DNA from: Nakamurella deserti | GTDB lineage: Bacteria; Actinomycetota; Actinomycetes; Mycobacteriales; Nakamurellaceae | Direction: 5' to 3' | Assembly (NCBI RefSeq): GCF_003260015.1 | Contig: NZ_QCXS01000002.1 | Span: 1,178,001 to 1,242,000, forward strand | DNA length: 64,000 nucleotides | Part shown: piece by piece, positions 44,701 through 51,991 of the stretch | How positions within the stretch are numbered: the stretch's first letter is position 1 | Layout: the number at the start of each line of letters is the position of its first letter | Program-made: the position numbers and the translations under genes | Notes under the pieces: model-generated | Seen by the model: only the letters and a program-made list of their open reading frames with translations | Told to the model about the DNA's origin: nothing | Databases searched by the model: none

Positions 44701-44905
44701 TCAGGGACTGGCCGGTCGCCTGCAGCGCCGTCACCCACGCCGTCGACAGGCCCAGCCCATCGGCTGACGCCGGCGGCGGCGGTGCCACCGGTTGCACCAC
44801 GAGGGCCGCGGCGAGCGCGACGGACAGCCCACCTCCCGCTGCGGCGCGACGCCATCGGCGGGCCCCGTGGGCCGCGGTTGACTGAACCCGGTGTGTTCCA
44901 GGCAT
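41771..44905 (-). CDS. large LAYTG cell-wall-anchored surface protein
   Basis: This exported protein has 1044 residues. The signal peptide covers about 1-49. A Gly-rich hydrophobic segment (LLGGGGIGLALTLAAPVIS, near 78-100) and a long helical, coiled-coil-like region (SISDVLAQLDVIEDDLKQME onward, about 105-200) follow. The central 600 residues are Trp/Tyr/Asn-rich with scattered Cys pairs and no named domain. A DUF11-like beta domain (VTVTNTGNVPLAAMDVSHDV) and a Pro-rich stalk precede LAYTG at about 1008, a hydrophobic helix and an Arg tail. LAxTG is the class E sortase motif of high-GC actinobacteria; no sortase is in the window. The ligand is unknown. The hydrophobic-plus-helical front half could be membrane-active (speculation). 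Confidence 0.85.
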   Translation of the reverse strand: MPGTHRVQSTAAHGARRWRRAAAGGGLSVALAAALVVQPVAPPPPASADGLGLSTAWVTALQATGQSLNRFFNNDKVLLGGGGIGLALTLAAPVISGLLGAPQGPSISDVLAQLDVIEDDLKQMETQLVDINKQVLDSEAVTEIGDCNIETNALKQYRTQVYEINESYQTWVTELAAVKVKTDLARVKAAQDDFIAAALGPDVTQVFGTPLATAADNIHASLLGSDGIIATCGKAYLQTWLNSTAAGAAPTAVGADTVGAWADDRSYYTNMTQLVQFWQTVESHAVFLQQQAVLMKIGSKWPTTTTAPASDNPDGVCTAITNVADEQLCVSLLTYGKTNRSNLVDEWKSAGVPLTDDTVLLSLGTNVTGLKAADGDAIPTTAWLRDPKASGIPWATTPQPWSASQTSATADGFTWTPATGAQWQGLDDGYRASHPSAAPPVRPARTGNICTGDAQFSRCPNPQDMYTGSGVRPYAPLDILPLMQRVITSDQRGAFTTAGVAHVWMPGESASPDLHPWRSDPNGTNYNTGPGLMFPGQFSVNQADNDFANLTERQYTYPYYNGPGLGTKCMVLSPDGVLCDPAVVSSWWAGQLTVSYGLTDWNVLTQNYSSQGSFAVTPSSTAVTAFAGSGSRGDNDCSGTTCGIGLDTVTGKPGWLTTIAGVPDDAATLWPAATVPDRATSPDCWTSWGVPTRCGAAMDAWLAANIPDPALPAPVATAVPVVGDGAAASSVSSTAPQWESQSSAAGGALVVAPTVSWTATTPTGQIFTTTTPAGAPSISPGDLVTAAGWTGVTTLDVTATWTGWFADAAANRTGVSSDSTPVALVNGVWVVEKPSVDVALETVQPAGSAQATSTVTVTNTGNVPLAAMDVSHDVPGGSDLTVTWPGETGSLAPGQTATGRATIGAGTEPSSGEDSGVQVRAAVAGAVTVTSIAHGTAPSGAVVSDTETRDLVIVAVPPPGSTPPGPNETPPPASSPPPTVTAERPTTVAAPVPAGVVSGVPTSGSGSLAYTGTDAVHLLWTAFLLLAAGAVALLLARRRSPSRR

Positions 44906-45207
44906 GTGAAGGACGCACCCTTCCGACGCCGCCGACGGGCGGATCCGCACCGGCCCCTCGGCCGGTCGATCCCGACTGTAAATGACGGATGGGTGACATT
45001 CGGTGCGGATCGGAAAAGTGGCTGCGGAGAAGGGTGAACAGGTCACTGGACAGTGAGCGGCGCACCCGGGACCCGTCGACGGAGCGCGGGATGTACGGAC
45101 CCGACCGGGATGCCCTGGCCCGGATTCGTCGCCCGCCCGGTGCCGCGCCCGGCCGGGAGCAGCTCCGGCGGTCCGCTGCCCGCAGTCGTCGGTCGCGACG
45201 ACGTCCC
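44906..45207. other. intergenic region between divergent surface/secreted protein genes
   Basis: These 302 bases separate the LAYTG protein start from the frameshifted secreted protein. The first 100 bases are locally less GC-rich (GTAAATGACGGATGGGTGAC) and probably hold the promoter of the surface protein. No gene is supported. Confidence 0.5.
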
Positions 45208-45643
45208 ATGCCCGCAGCCGCTGTCGGTGCGGCACCCTGGGATTCGTCCAGGCGGCGATATCGAGCACTGACGGTCGTGGTGGGCGCGGCCGCGGCGTGG
45301 ACGGCGGTCGGAACGGTGCCATCGGCTGACGCATCGGTGGTCACCACGGTGAACACGACCGACGGTGGCCGGGCCGGCGGCGAAGCCACCTGGACCGCCT
45401 ACGGCGACAAGCTGACCGTGTGCGACCGGGACGCCGACGGTTACTCCGCCGTCGGAGTGCTGCAGTGGATCGACGACGACCATCACACCCACCGGTTCCA
45501 GGTGATCGACCGGCAACGGCAACTGCACGACCGTCGACAAGAACATCGAGGACCACCGCACCGGCTGGGTGTCGGTCTACCTCACCCACGCCGGCACGAA
45601 CTCACCCTGGGTTGGCTACCACACCGTCGACACCACCACCTGA
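45208..45643 (+). pseudogene. small secreted protein, frameshifted by one base
   Basis: From ATG 45208 a signal-anchor-like segment (ALTVVVGAAAAWTAVGTVPS) leads to a small domain (TVNTTDGGRAGGEATWTAYG, KLTVCDRDADGYSAVGVLQW) up to about 45510. The end of the domain is in the next frame: GNCTTVDKNIEDHRTGWVSV, then TNSPWVGYHTVDTTT and a stop at 45643. Deleting one C at about 45510-45511 joins both parts as QVIDGNGNCTTVD, giving a matched Cys pair. About 140 residues if repaired. It could be a recent mutation or a sequence error. Confidence 0.75.
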
Positions 45644-45871
45644 GCGGCGCCTCGATGCGCGTGGGGGATCGGGCCAGAACGGATCACCAACCTGCTGGCG
45701 CCGGTGCGGGTTCTCGTGGTGCGAGTAGATCCCACTGAACAGGCCATCATGGGACTGCCGTCCCGATTCAGTCCCTGGGGCCGGGGCCCGCTGTCATCAC
45801 GACCGCACTGGTCGTACGAAAGCTCACGAACTTCGATCAGTCAGAAGACAGCGACAGGGTCGGTCAAAGGG

Positions 45872-46669
45872 TCACCCGGGCAGAACCTCATCGGTCTTGT
45901 CAAGAATCAGTCGGGTCGCTTCGAGCGGTGCGTCCCATTGTGGAAAATGACCGCATCGGTCGAACCAGTGCAGCACCGCGTCGGGGAACAGCTCTGTTGC
46001 ACGTGCGGCCTGTCTCGGCACGGTCACCAGGTCACGACGACCCCAACCGATGGTGACCCGGCCGGGCACTGAGCCCGCCGGGGCGCCCTGCTGCTTGGGA
46101 CCCTTGATCAGGGCGGCCAAGGCAGCCCCAGTCGCCGGGGAGTCGGCCAGCCCGCGCACGTCGGGCAGCACTGTTTCTCGCGAGAGCGCCCACGGCCGCG
46201 CCGACAGTTGCGCCAGAAGTAACGTCCTCCCAACGCGGCTGCCGAGCAGCGTCGGCAGCACGCCTCGCAGGACTCGGACCAGAGCGATAGAAGGCCGCAG
46301 CGTGGCACCGAAGACCGCGACTTCGCGGTCGCTCCAGAAGCCGCCCGGGTCCAACGCCACGGTGTCGCCGCCCACTCCACGCCGCGCGAGCTCGAGCACG
46401 ATGCGGCCACCCATCGACTGGCCGACGGTCGAAACCCCGTCCAGGCCCTGCTCACGGATGAAGTCGGCGACGGAGTCGGTCAGGCTGGCAATCGAGACCT
46501 CGCCGGTCAACGGTGGCGTCTCACCGAACCCCGGGAGGTCGACGGCGATCACCTCGCGGCGTTCGGCCAACGCGTCGAGGATGGGGGACCAAGATCGCCA
46601 CCCGGCACCGAGGCCGTGCACGAGTAGCAGCGGGCTGCCGCTCCCTCGCCTTACGTGATTCAATGCCAT
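45872..46669 (-). CDS. alpha/beta hydrolase
   Basis: This 265-residue soluble hydrolase has oxyanion motif VHGLGAGWRSW, strand-turn DLPGFGETP, nucleophile elbow GQSMGGR (Ser near 88) and C-terminal RCGHFPQWD with the catalytic His. The acid is probably Asp in WGRRDLV. The fold is complete and the length normal. Substrate unknown; no co-transcribed partner. Confidence 0.9.
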   Translation of the reverse strand: MALNHVRRGSGSPLLLVHGLGAGWRSWSPILDALAERREVIAVDLPGFGETPPLTGEVSIASLTDSVADFIREQGLDGVSTVGQSMGGRIVLELARRGVGGDTVALDPGGFWSDREVAVFGATLRPSIALVRVLRGVLPTLLGSRVGRTLLLAQLSARPWALSRETVLPDVRGLADSPATGAALAALIKGPKQQGAPAGSVPGRVTIGWGRRDLVTVPRQAARATELFPDAVLHWFDRCGHFPQWDAPLEATRLILDKTDEVLPG

Positions 46670-47030
46670 ACCGTCACGCTACTCACCCTGGGGGCGGCAT
46701 CGGTCATTGCCACCAGCGCCGACGACCTCATCGCCGCCCGCAATGCCGGGAGCGCATCGCTGTTCGGGTCGAACCTACCGATCCCCGATCTCACCGCGAG
46801 CGGGGACAACGACACCGCCCGCGCCCTCCCGTTTGGACGCGTACGTTGTGGCGGCCACGTTCGACGCACCCGGGGCGGAGACCTGGGACGGGGGTGTCAC
46901 CGCCGAGCTCCGTCGGCTTCTTGCTGAGCGTCCGCCGTCGCGGGAGTTCGACGCCATCTGCGAAGAATGGCTCGGCCGGTTCTTGAGCGCGGCGGCGCAG
47001 ACACCGACGAAACACAAGAACCTCGCTCAT
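46670..47030 (+). pseudogene. possible decayed gene of unknown family
   Basis: Two adjacent plus-strand frames look coding. The first reads ATSADDLIAARNAGSASLFG to about 46825. The other continues as RLDAYVVAATFDAPGAETWD and SREFDAICEEWLGRFLSAAA to about 46995, with GC-rich third positions. Joined by one frameshift they would give about 120 residues. I do not recognise a family and cannot exclude chance. Confidence 0.3.
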
Positions 47031-48788
47031 CTAAGCGGCGGGGCCTGGGACGCCGGTCGGCCCCGTCACCGGGAAGCGCTCCGGCGGTACCGGGCGGCCG
47101 AGGAAGTAACCTTGCGCCAGGTCGCAGTGCAGCGCGACGAGAGCCTGTTGCTGTGCGACGGTCTCGACCCCCTCGGCCACTGCTCGGATGCCCACGGCGT
47201 GGGCGAGTTGGATGCAGCTCGCGACGATCGCAGTGTCACCGGTGTCGATGCCCAGGCCCGCTACGAAGCTACGGTCGATCTTGAGCTCCTGGACCGGGAA
47301 CCGCTTGAGATAGGTGAGACTTGAGTAACCGGTACCGAAATCATCGATGGCCAGTACCACTCCGAGGGCGCGCAACGCGGTGAGGGCCCGCAGCGCCTCG
47401 TCAGGGTTGATCATCAGCGCGGTCTCGGTGATCTCCAGGGTCAGCAGCCACGGTTCCAGGTCGTGACGACTGAGGGCGTCCACGACCACGTCGACCATGG
47501 TCGGGTCCGCGAGTTGCCGAGCCGACAAATTGACAGCGATTTCCAGTGGCGGGCAATTGGCGCGGGCTCGGTTCCACGATGTCACCTGGGCGATTGCGTC
47601 ATCCAGGACGCGGGCGCCGAGTTCATGGATGAGTCCGGATTTCTCTGCGATGTCGATGAAGGCGTCAGGTGTCAGCAGGCCGCGGATCGGGTGTTGCCAC
47701 CGGACGAGCGCTTCGGCGCCGTGCACCCGACCGGTGGCTACGTCCACGCGGGGTTGGTAGTGCACCTGTAGTTCACCGCGACCGATGCCCTCACGGAGCT
47801 CATCGATGATCCGCAACCGATCGACGGTTGGGTCCAGTGTGAGCGGGTCATGCAGCTGCCAGGTGTTACGGCCCGCCGACTTCGCCCGGTGCATCGCCGT
47901 TTCGGCGTTGCGAAAGAGTTCGTTCACGGTGTCCGCTGGGCCGGCGACGGCCAAACCAATGCTGACTGAGGGCATGACGTCGACGCCGTCGATGGAGACA
48001 GGTACGTGGACCCTTTCAAGCAGCCGCTCAGCCAGGACGATCAATTCTGCGGTGTCGGTGACGTTCTCGACGATGACGAACTCGTCGCCCGAAGGCCGAG
48101 CCAAAGTGCTCAAGTGGCGCAGCGCGGCCCGGAGTCGTTGGGCGACGACGACGATCAGTTCATCACCAGCGGAGTGCCCCAGGCAATTGTTGATGGAGCT
48201 GAAATGATCGATGTCGACGAACAGCAACGCGGGTCGCGAACGGTCGATGGGTGGTGTGAGGAAGAGGCGGTGTAGGAGGGCGGTCAGGCCCACGCGGTTG
48301 AGCAGTCCTGTCATCGGATCGTGCTGAGCGAGGTGGGTGAGGCGGGTTTCGGCGTCCGCCCGCCCCGTGGGCGACGTGGCTGCTGCGCGTCCGGCAGCCA
48401 GCAGTGCCCTTTCGTGGAACTGTTGCTCGTACGACCCCAGGATGACGACTCGGACCACCGGTTCGCCGGTGGTGGTTCCGTGGCTCCGGTTGGCGGTCAA
48501 GAGCGCGGCCCGTTGCTCGCCGCTGTAGTTCAAGATGTCGAGTGCAATCTCGTTCACGGCCCCTGTCATGGCGAGCAGAGGCTGGCAATAGGTGATGTAG
48601 AGGGCGCGGTCGTCGGCGGGCAACAGTGCTGTCAGCTTCCTGCCGATGAGTTGCTCACGCGCGTGTCCAGACCACACCAGGAAGGTGTCGTTGACCGCGG
48701 TGATGGTGGTGTCGTCCTTGGTGATCAGATATCCGCATGGCGCGCTCTGAAACAGGTCACCCGCTGCCTGTGCAGCCCAGTCACTCAC
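47031..48788 (-). CDS. PAS-GGDEF(SGDEF)-EAL cyclic-di-GMP signalling protein
   Basis: This protein of about 585 residues contains an N-terminal PAS domain (9-130) of the type found in RsbP-like phosphatases (SAPCGYLITKDDTTITAVND, GAVNEIALDI). A GGDEF domain follows with active-site motif SGDEF (233-237) and no RxxD inhibitory site. The EAL domain has EAL (359-361), LEITET, DDFGTGYSS and EGVET, so phosphodiesterase residues are intact. No transmembrane segment is present, so it is cytoplasmic. GTG 48788 overlaps the RsbQ-like hydrolase stop by 8 bp, pointing to coupled translation. It probably tunes c-di-GMP in response to a signal passed by the hydrolase (inference). Confidence 0.9.
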   Translation of the reverse strand: MSDWAAQAAGDLFQSAPCGYLITKDDTTITAVNDTFLVWSGHAREQLIGRKLTALLPADDRALYITYCQPLLAMTGAVNEIALDILNYSGEQRAALLTANRSHGTTTGEPVVRVVILGSYEQQFHERALLAAGRAAATSPTGRADAETRLTHLAQHDPMTGLLNRVGLTALLHRLFLTPPIDRSRPALLFVDIDHFSSINNCLGHSAGDELIVVVAQRLRAALRHLSTLARPSGDEFVIVENVTDTAELIVLAERLLERVHVPVSIDGVDVMPSVSIGLAVAGPADTVNELFRNAETAMHRAKSAGRNTWQLHDPLTLDPTVDRLRIIDELREGIGRGELQVHYQPRVDVATGRVHGAEALVRWQHPIRGLLTPDAFIDIAEKSGLIHELGARVLDDAIAQVTSWNRARANCPPLEIAVNLSARQLADPTMVDVVVDALSRHDLEPWLLTLEITETALMINPDEALRALTALRALGVVLAIDDFGTGYSSLTYLKRFPVQELKIDRSFVAGLGIDTGDTAIVASCIQLAHAVGIRAVAEGVETVAQQQALVALHCDLAQGYFLGRPVPPERFPVTGPTGVPGPAA

Positions 48789-49491
48789 CGGACAGGTACT
48801 TCGCGATCGCCCGTGCGGCGTCCCTGGGTGTACGGCTGGCGGCCTCGAGTTGCAGATACGTGCAGGTTTCCCTCGGCGGGTCGAGCGGGTGCTGCGGAAC
48901 ATGGATCGAGGCGACACTGGTGCCGCTGCCCTGCTCATGCTGTCCGGGAACGCACACCCGGTCGAGCATCTCGCGTGCGGCTGCAGTCCAGTCAGGGTGG
49001 TCGCTGTCCAGTGGGCCCAGCAGGTCGTCGATGTCCCGCGGGGAGAACGCACCGACGTGGTCCTGGATGGCGACAAGACGCGGCGAAGGTGCGACCAGGA
49101 CGAGGTTGACAAACAGTTGTGGGCGACCGGCCGCCGCTGTCAGGGCGACCATCGAGCTCCCACTGTGCCCGATCAAGGTCACGCCGGTGAGGCCGATCTG
49201 GTCGCAGATCGCGATGACCTCAAGGGCGTAATCCCCTGTCGAGGAGGTGTGGACGCGCCCGGTCGCTGCCGACCCCCGTCGTTGCGCACGGGCGTGGTCG
49301 AACACGACCAACCGACATTCTGGACCGAGGTGCAGGATGAACTGGGACCACATGTTGAGGTCCCTACCGAACTCGTGTGCCAGCAGCACGATCGGCCCGT
49401 TCAGTGAGCAAGACGAATGAGCGACGTTACGGACGGCCGCAGCGAGGTCGGAGGTGCCGACAACTGAAAACAGGGCACACAGCTCAGACAT
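48781..49491 (-). CDS. RsbQ-like alpha/beta hydrolase, shortened and lacking the catalytic His region
   Basis: This 236-residue protein is similar in pattern to RsbQ: VLLAHEFGRDLNMWSQF, VVFDHARAQRRGS, Ser110 in LIGHSGSSMV and LVLVAPSPRLVAIQDHVGAFS. RsbQ (about 269 residues) activates the PAS-phosphatase RsbP in Bacillus. Here the lid segment is shortened, and the usual GHxPH catalytic His near the C-terminus is replaced by a helix (RTPRDAARAIAKYLSG), so hydrolysis may be lost. It is translationally coupled to a PAS-SGDEF-EAL gene, the place RsbP would take. Confidence 0.8.
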   Translation of the reverse strand: MSELCALFSVVGTSDLAAAVRNVAHSSCSLNGPIVLLAHEFGRDLNMWSQFILHLGPECRLVVFDHARAQRRGSAATGRVHTSSTGDYALEVIAICDQIGLTGVTLIGHSGSSMVALTAAAGRPQLFVNLVLVAPSPRLVAIQDHVGAFSPRDIDDLLGPLDSDHPDWTAAAREMLDRVCVPGQHEQGSGTSVASIHVPQHPLDPPRETCTYLQLEAASRTPRDAARAIAKYLSGE

Positions 49492-50399
49492 TTGGCATTC
49501 CAGTGACCGGAAGGGCGAGGTTGCTGGGCGGTTGACATTGTGTCGTCGTGACGCGGCAGCGGTTCTGCAGCGGCGTCGGACCCCAGCGGGCTGTGTCTTA
49601 GCAACTCCAAGTTATCGAATGATCACGGTTTGTCAACGGAGCAAGGACGGTCGAAAGCATCACAGTGAATTGGAGGTCAACCAGGAGCGTTGTCCGCCCG
49701 GTCCTGGTCAGCCACGCCGGCGGCAGCCACGAGCACGCGCCGATGCCGGTCCTGATCGACGACACCGGCAGTTACTTACCGAAATCCCGACCGGGGAGCG
49801 CCTCGGACCGCGGTACCGTGGCCGTCGGAGAGGGCCTAGGCAGCGCCGAGTCGAGGTCAGCTTAACATAATGTGCATTATCGGCATTTGGTCTCGGAGTT
49901 CCGGAACGCTGCCTGACCTGGCGTGGCCTCGCCATGCGTGTATCCGCTGGTGCCGCCGTTGCGAGTCCGCCCGCAGGGACTCGCCAACGGCGGCTACACC
50001 GACTGCAGGTGCACCCACAGAGCACGACACGTGGTCCGGTCGACTGACCGCATGAAGCGACGATCCTTCGACTCGGCGACCCGCCGACGAGGACGCGTCA
50101 TGCGCTTGGCCAGAACGCGGCCGACAAGTTCTAGATGGATTCAAATTCCTCGGACCCCTGTTGGTTCCCCCGGTAATGTGCCATCGGGCCACCCTCCGGC
50201 ATTCCGTCACTGTGACGTAAACGGGTGCCTGGTTGGGCCGCCGGTCAGCGTCGATTGATGGTCAGCGACAACCGACTGAGGCTCGGGTCGCGTCCAGGTC
50301 CGCCTGTGGAAGGAGCTGACCGGAGCCCGGAGCCGAACGGTAGCCTCAGGCGTCTGATTCCACCTAACGTCCGAAGTCGTCTTTCTCATGGAGGTTCGC
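49492..50399. other. 0.9-kb gene-free stretch around a dif-like site
   Basis: No gene is supported between the RsbQ-like hydrolase and the DUF1016 remnant. The stretch is less GC-rich than average, and its main feature is the XerC/XerD-type site at 49860-49887. The last bases (GGAGG, 50391) form the ribosome site of the remnant gene. Confidence 0.6.
49860..49887 (-). other. probable chromosomal dif site (XerC/XerD recombination)
   Basis: Read on the minus strand, the 28 bases are an 11-bp arm AATGCCGATAA, a 6-bp centre TGCACA and an 11-bp arm TTATGTTAAGC. E. coli dif is GGTGCGCATAA, TGTATA, TTATGTTAAAT: 20 of 28 positions agree, including TTATGTTAA of the XerD arm and ATAA of the XerC arm. 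The site lies in a gene-free, less GC-rich gap, as expected for dif. An att site of a dif-targeting element is the main alternative, but only one copy is visible. Confidence 0.75.
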
Positions 50400-50812
50400 G
50401 TGCCGTCGCTGGAGCCGGGTGGGTTCGGCGATCTCGTCGATCGGATCGGCGCGGAGGTCCGCACCACCCGACTTCCTGCGGCCCGAGCGGCCAACACCGA
50501 GCTGGTGGCGATGAACTGGCGCATCGGAAGACTGATCCTCGAGCGTCAGCAGTCCGAGCCCTGGGGATCGGGAGTGATCAAGCGCCTTGCTGCAGAGTTG
50601 CGGCGGGAGTTTCCGAACATGACCGGCTTGTCGGCGACGAACCTGCAGTACATTCGGGCGTTCGCCGCCGCCTGGCCCGACCAGCACGCAATTTCCCAAC
50701 GACCCGTTGGGAAATTGCCGTGGGGTCACGTCTGCAGCCTGCTCGACCAGCTCGACGAGCCTGATCTGCGGGATTGGTACGCCGAGCGCGACGCCGACAA
50801 CGGCTGGTCACG
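50400..50812 (+). pseudogene. truncated DUF1016/YhcG-type nuclease gene (N-terminal part)
   Basis: GTG 50400 with GGAGG five bases upstream starts about 137 residues matching the DUF1016 N-terminal domain: NTELVAMNWRIGRLILERQQ, GVIKRLAAELRREFPNMTGL and LPWGHVCSLLDQLDE. Intact proteins are over 330 residues and carry a C-terminal PDDEXK nuclease domain. Here similarity ends at DNGWSR, exactly where the oppositely oriented lipoprotein pseudogene begins. The nuclease half is gone, so it is a deletion remnant. Confidence 0.82.
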
Positions 50813-51281
50813 ACGCACCCACCAGATGCTGCACTCCGTCGACGACGACGCGGAACGGACGGGTGACGTCGATACCCGCGGGCACCTCGACGATCGACCG
50901 GACCGACGAGATGTCGGCGGTGCTGCCGACCCAGCGCGTGCCGTCCCGCACCCCCCTCTGGCCGGTGACCACGATGGTGATCGTCGACGCGATGGTCACG
51001 GCGCCGGGTGCCGTCACGGTGACCACGTCGGGGAAATGAGGACACGTGGCGGCGGCGGCGAGCACAATCTCGAGCATCCCGTCCGAGGTGAGCCGCACAC
51101 TGCTCCCGCCGTCGACGAGAGCCTAAGTGTCTGCCCCCGTGCCGCGGCTCCAGCTCTGCACCACCACCGGCGGCTCGGTGCGCGGCGCCCGTACCCCGCC
51201 GTCGCCGGGTGGTGCGCAGGCCGCCAGCGCGCACAGTCCGGCGCCGAGCCACCACCGCCGGCCACGCCGTCCTGAGTTCAC
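50808..51281 (-). pseudogene. small lipoprotein gene with an in-frame TAG stop
   Basis: GTG 51281 starts a lipoprotein signal (WWLGAGLCALAAC), then VVVQSWSRGTGADT and a TAG at 51123-51125. The same frame continues ALVDGGSSVRLTSDGMLEIV and ends VEVPAGIDVTRPFRVVVDGV. The whole matches the paralogue at 51517-51966 (VVVSWTRGVPTGST, LTDAGTLEIV, VEVPAGVDIRKPFSVIVDGY), so one nonsense change interrupts an otherwise intact gene of about 157 codons. It is divergent from the paralogue. Confidence 0.82.
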
Positions 51282-51322
51282 GCCGACCTGACGTCGGCAG
51301 CCGCCGACGGGGTTGCATCCCC

Positions 51323-51500
51323 CTGCCGGACAGCCCCGCCTCAAGTCCATCTCCCAGGGGTGCAACCGGATGCCCCATACACACCGACCACCCAGCGACG
51401 AGCGAACGGCCCTGCCGGACGGAGTCGCCCCGGAGCCGATCTCCGAAGGGGTGCAACCGGATGTTCCACCCGCACCGTCCACCCAGCGACGAGCGAGCAG
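51323..51500. repeat. 90-bp tandem duplication in the region between the divergent lipoprotein genes
   Basis: Two imperfect copies (about 51323-51411 and 51412-51500) share CTGCCGGAC, ATCTCC, AGGGGTGCAACCGGATG and CCACCCAGCGACGAGCGA in order. The word GGTTGCA-TCCCC at 51311 is an inverted third copy of the GGGGTGCAACC block, facing the minus-strand gene. The region carries the promoters of both genes, so the shared block may be a regulatory site. Confidence 0.8.
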
Positions 51501-51516
51501 GGGCGGGAGATATCGC

Positions 51517-51966
51517 GTGAACACGACGGGCAGCAGGGTCGGATGCGGCGCGGCGGTACTGCTGCTCGTCGCCTCGTGTGCGGTCAGGGGCGGCAGCGGC
51601 CGGATCTCCGTGCCGGACGTAGTCGTCAGCTGGACAAGGGGCGTCCCCACCGGCTCCACGCTGTCCGCCGGGTCCGACCCGCACCATGACGTGGCTCTGA
51701 CTGACGCCGGCACCCTCGAGATCGTTTTCCTCGGCAGCGGCTCCTGCCCGACCTTCCCCGTGTCGGTGACGGCCGGCTCCGCGTCGACCGTCGTCGTCGA
51801 GTCCGCACCTGCCGAGAAGGGCGACGACGCGCCGGCCGGATCCATGGCTTGCACCGCCGACCTCAGCCTGACCACCTCCACGGTGGAGGTGCCGGCCGGC
51901 GTCGACATCCGGAAGCCCTTCTCCGTCATCGTGGACGGGTACGACCACCGGGTGGTCCCGCGCTGA
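51517..51966 (+). CDS. small hypothetical lipoprotein (intact paralogue)
   Basis: This exported protein of about 149 residues has lipobox VASC near residue 21 and a beta-rich domain: GTLEIVFLGSGSCPTFPVSV, STVVVESAPA and TVEVPAGVDIRKPFSVIVDG. A Cys pair (GSCP, ACTAD) could form a disulfide. GTG 51517 has GGGAG seven bases upstream. It is a paralogue of the interrupted minus-strand gene beside it. The function is unknown. Confidence 0.8.
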   Translation: MNTTGSRVGCGAAVLLLVASCAVRGGSGRISVPDVVVSWTRGVPTGSTLSAGSDPHHDVALTDAGTLEIVFLGSGSCPTFPVSVTAGSASTVVVESAPAEKGDDAPAGSMACTADLSLTTSTVEVPAGVDIRKPFSVIVDGYDHRVVPR

Positions 51967-51991
51967 GCAGCCGTGCGACGGCGGCCCCGGC

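Noticed and set aside
50127-50165. A tRNA T-arm-like word (GGATTCAAATTCC)
   Set aside because: The stem does not pair beyond three bases, and no acceptor, D or anticodon arm can be built around it.
49857-50210. Short open frames across the dif-like site
   Set aside because: They show Cys/Arg-rich, domain-free translations with no ribosome site.
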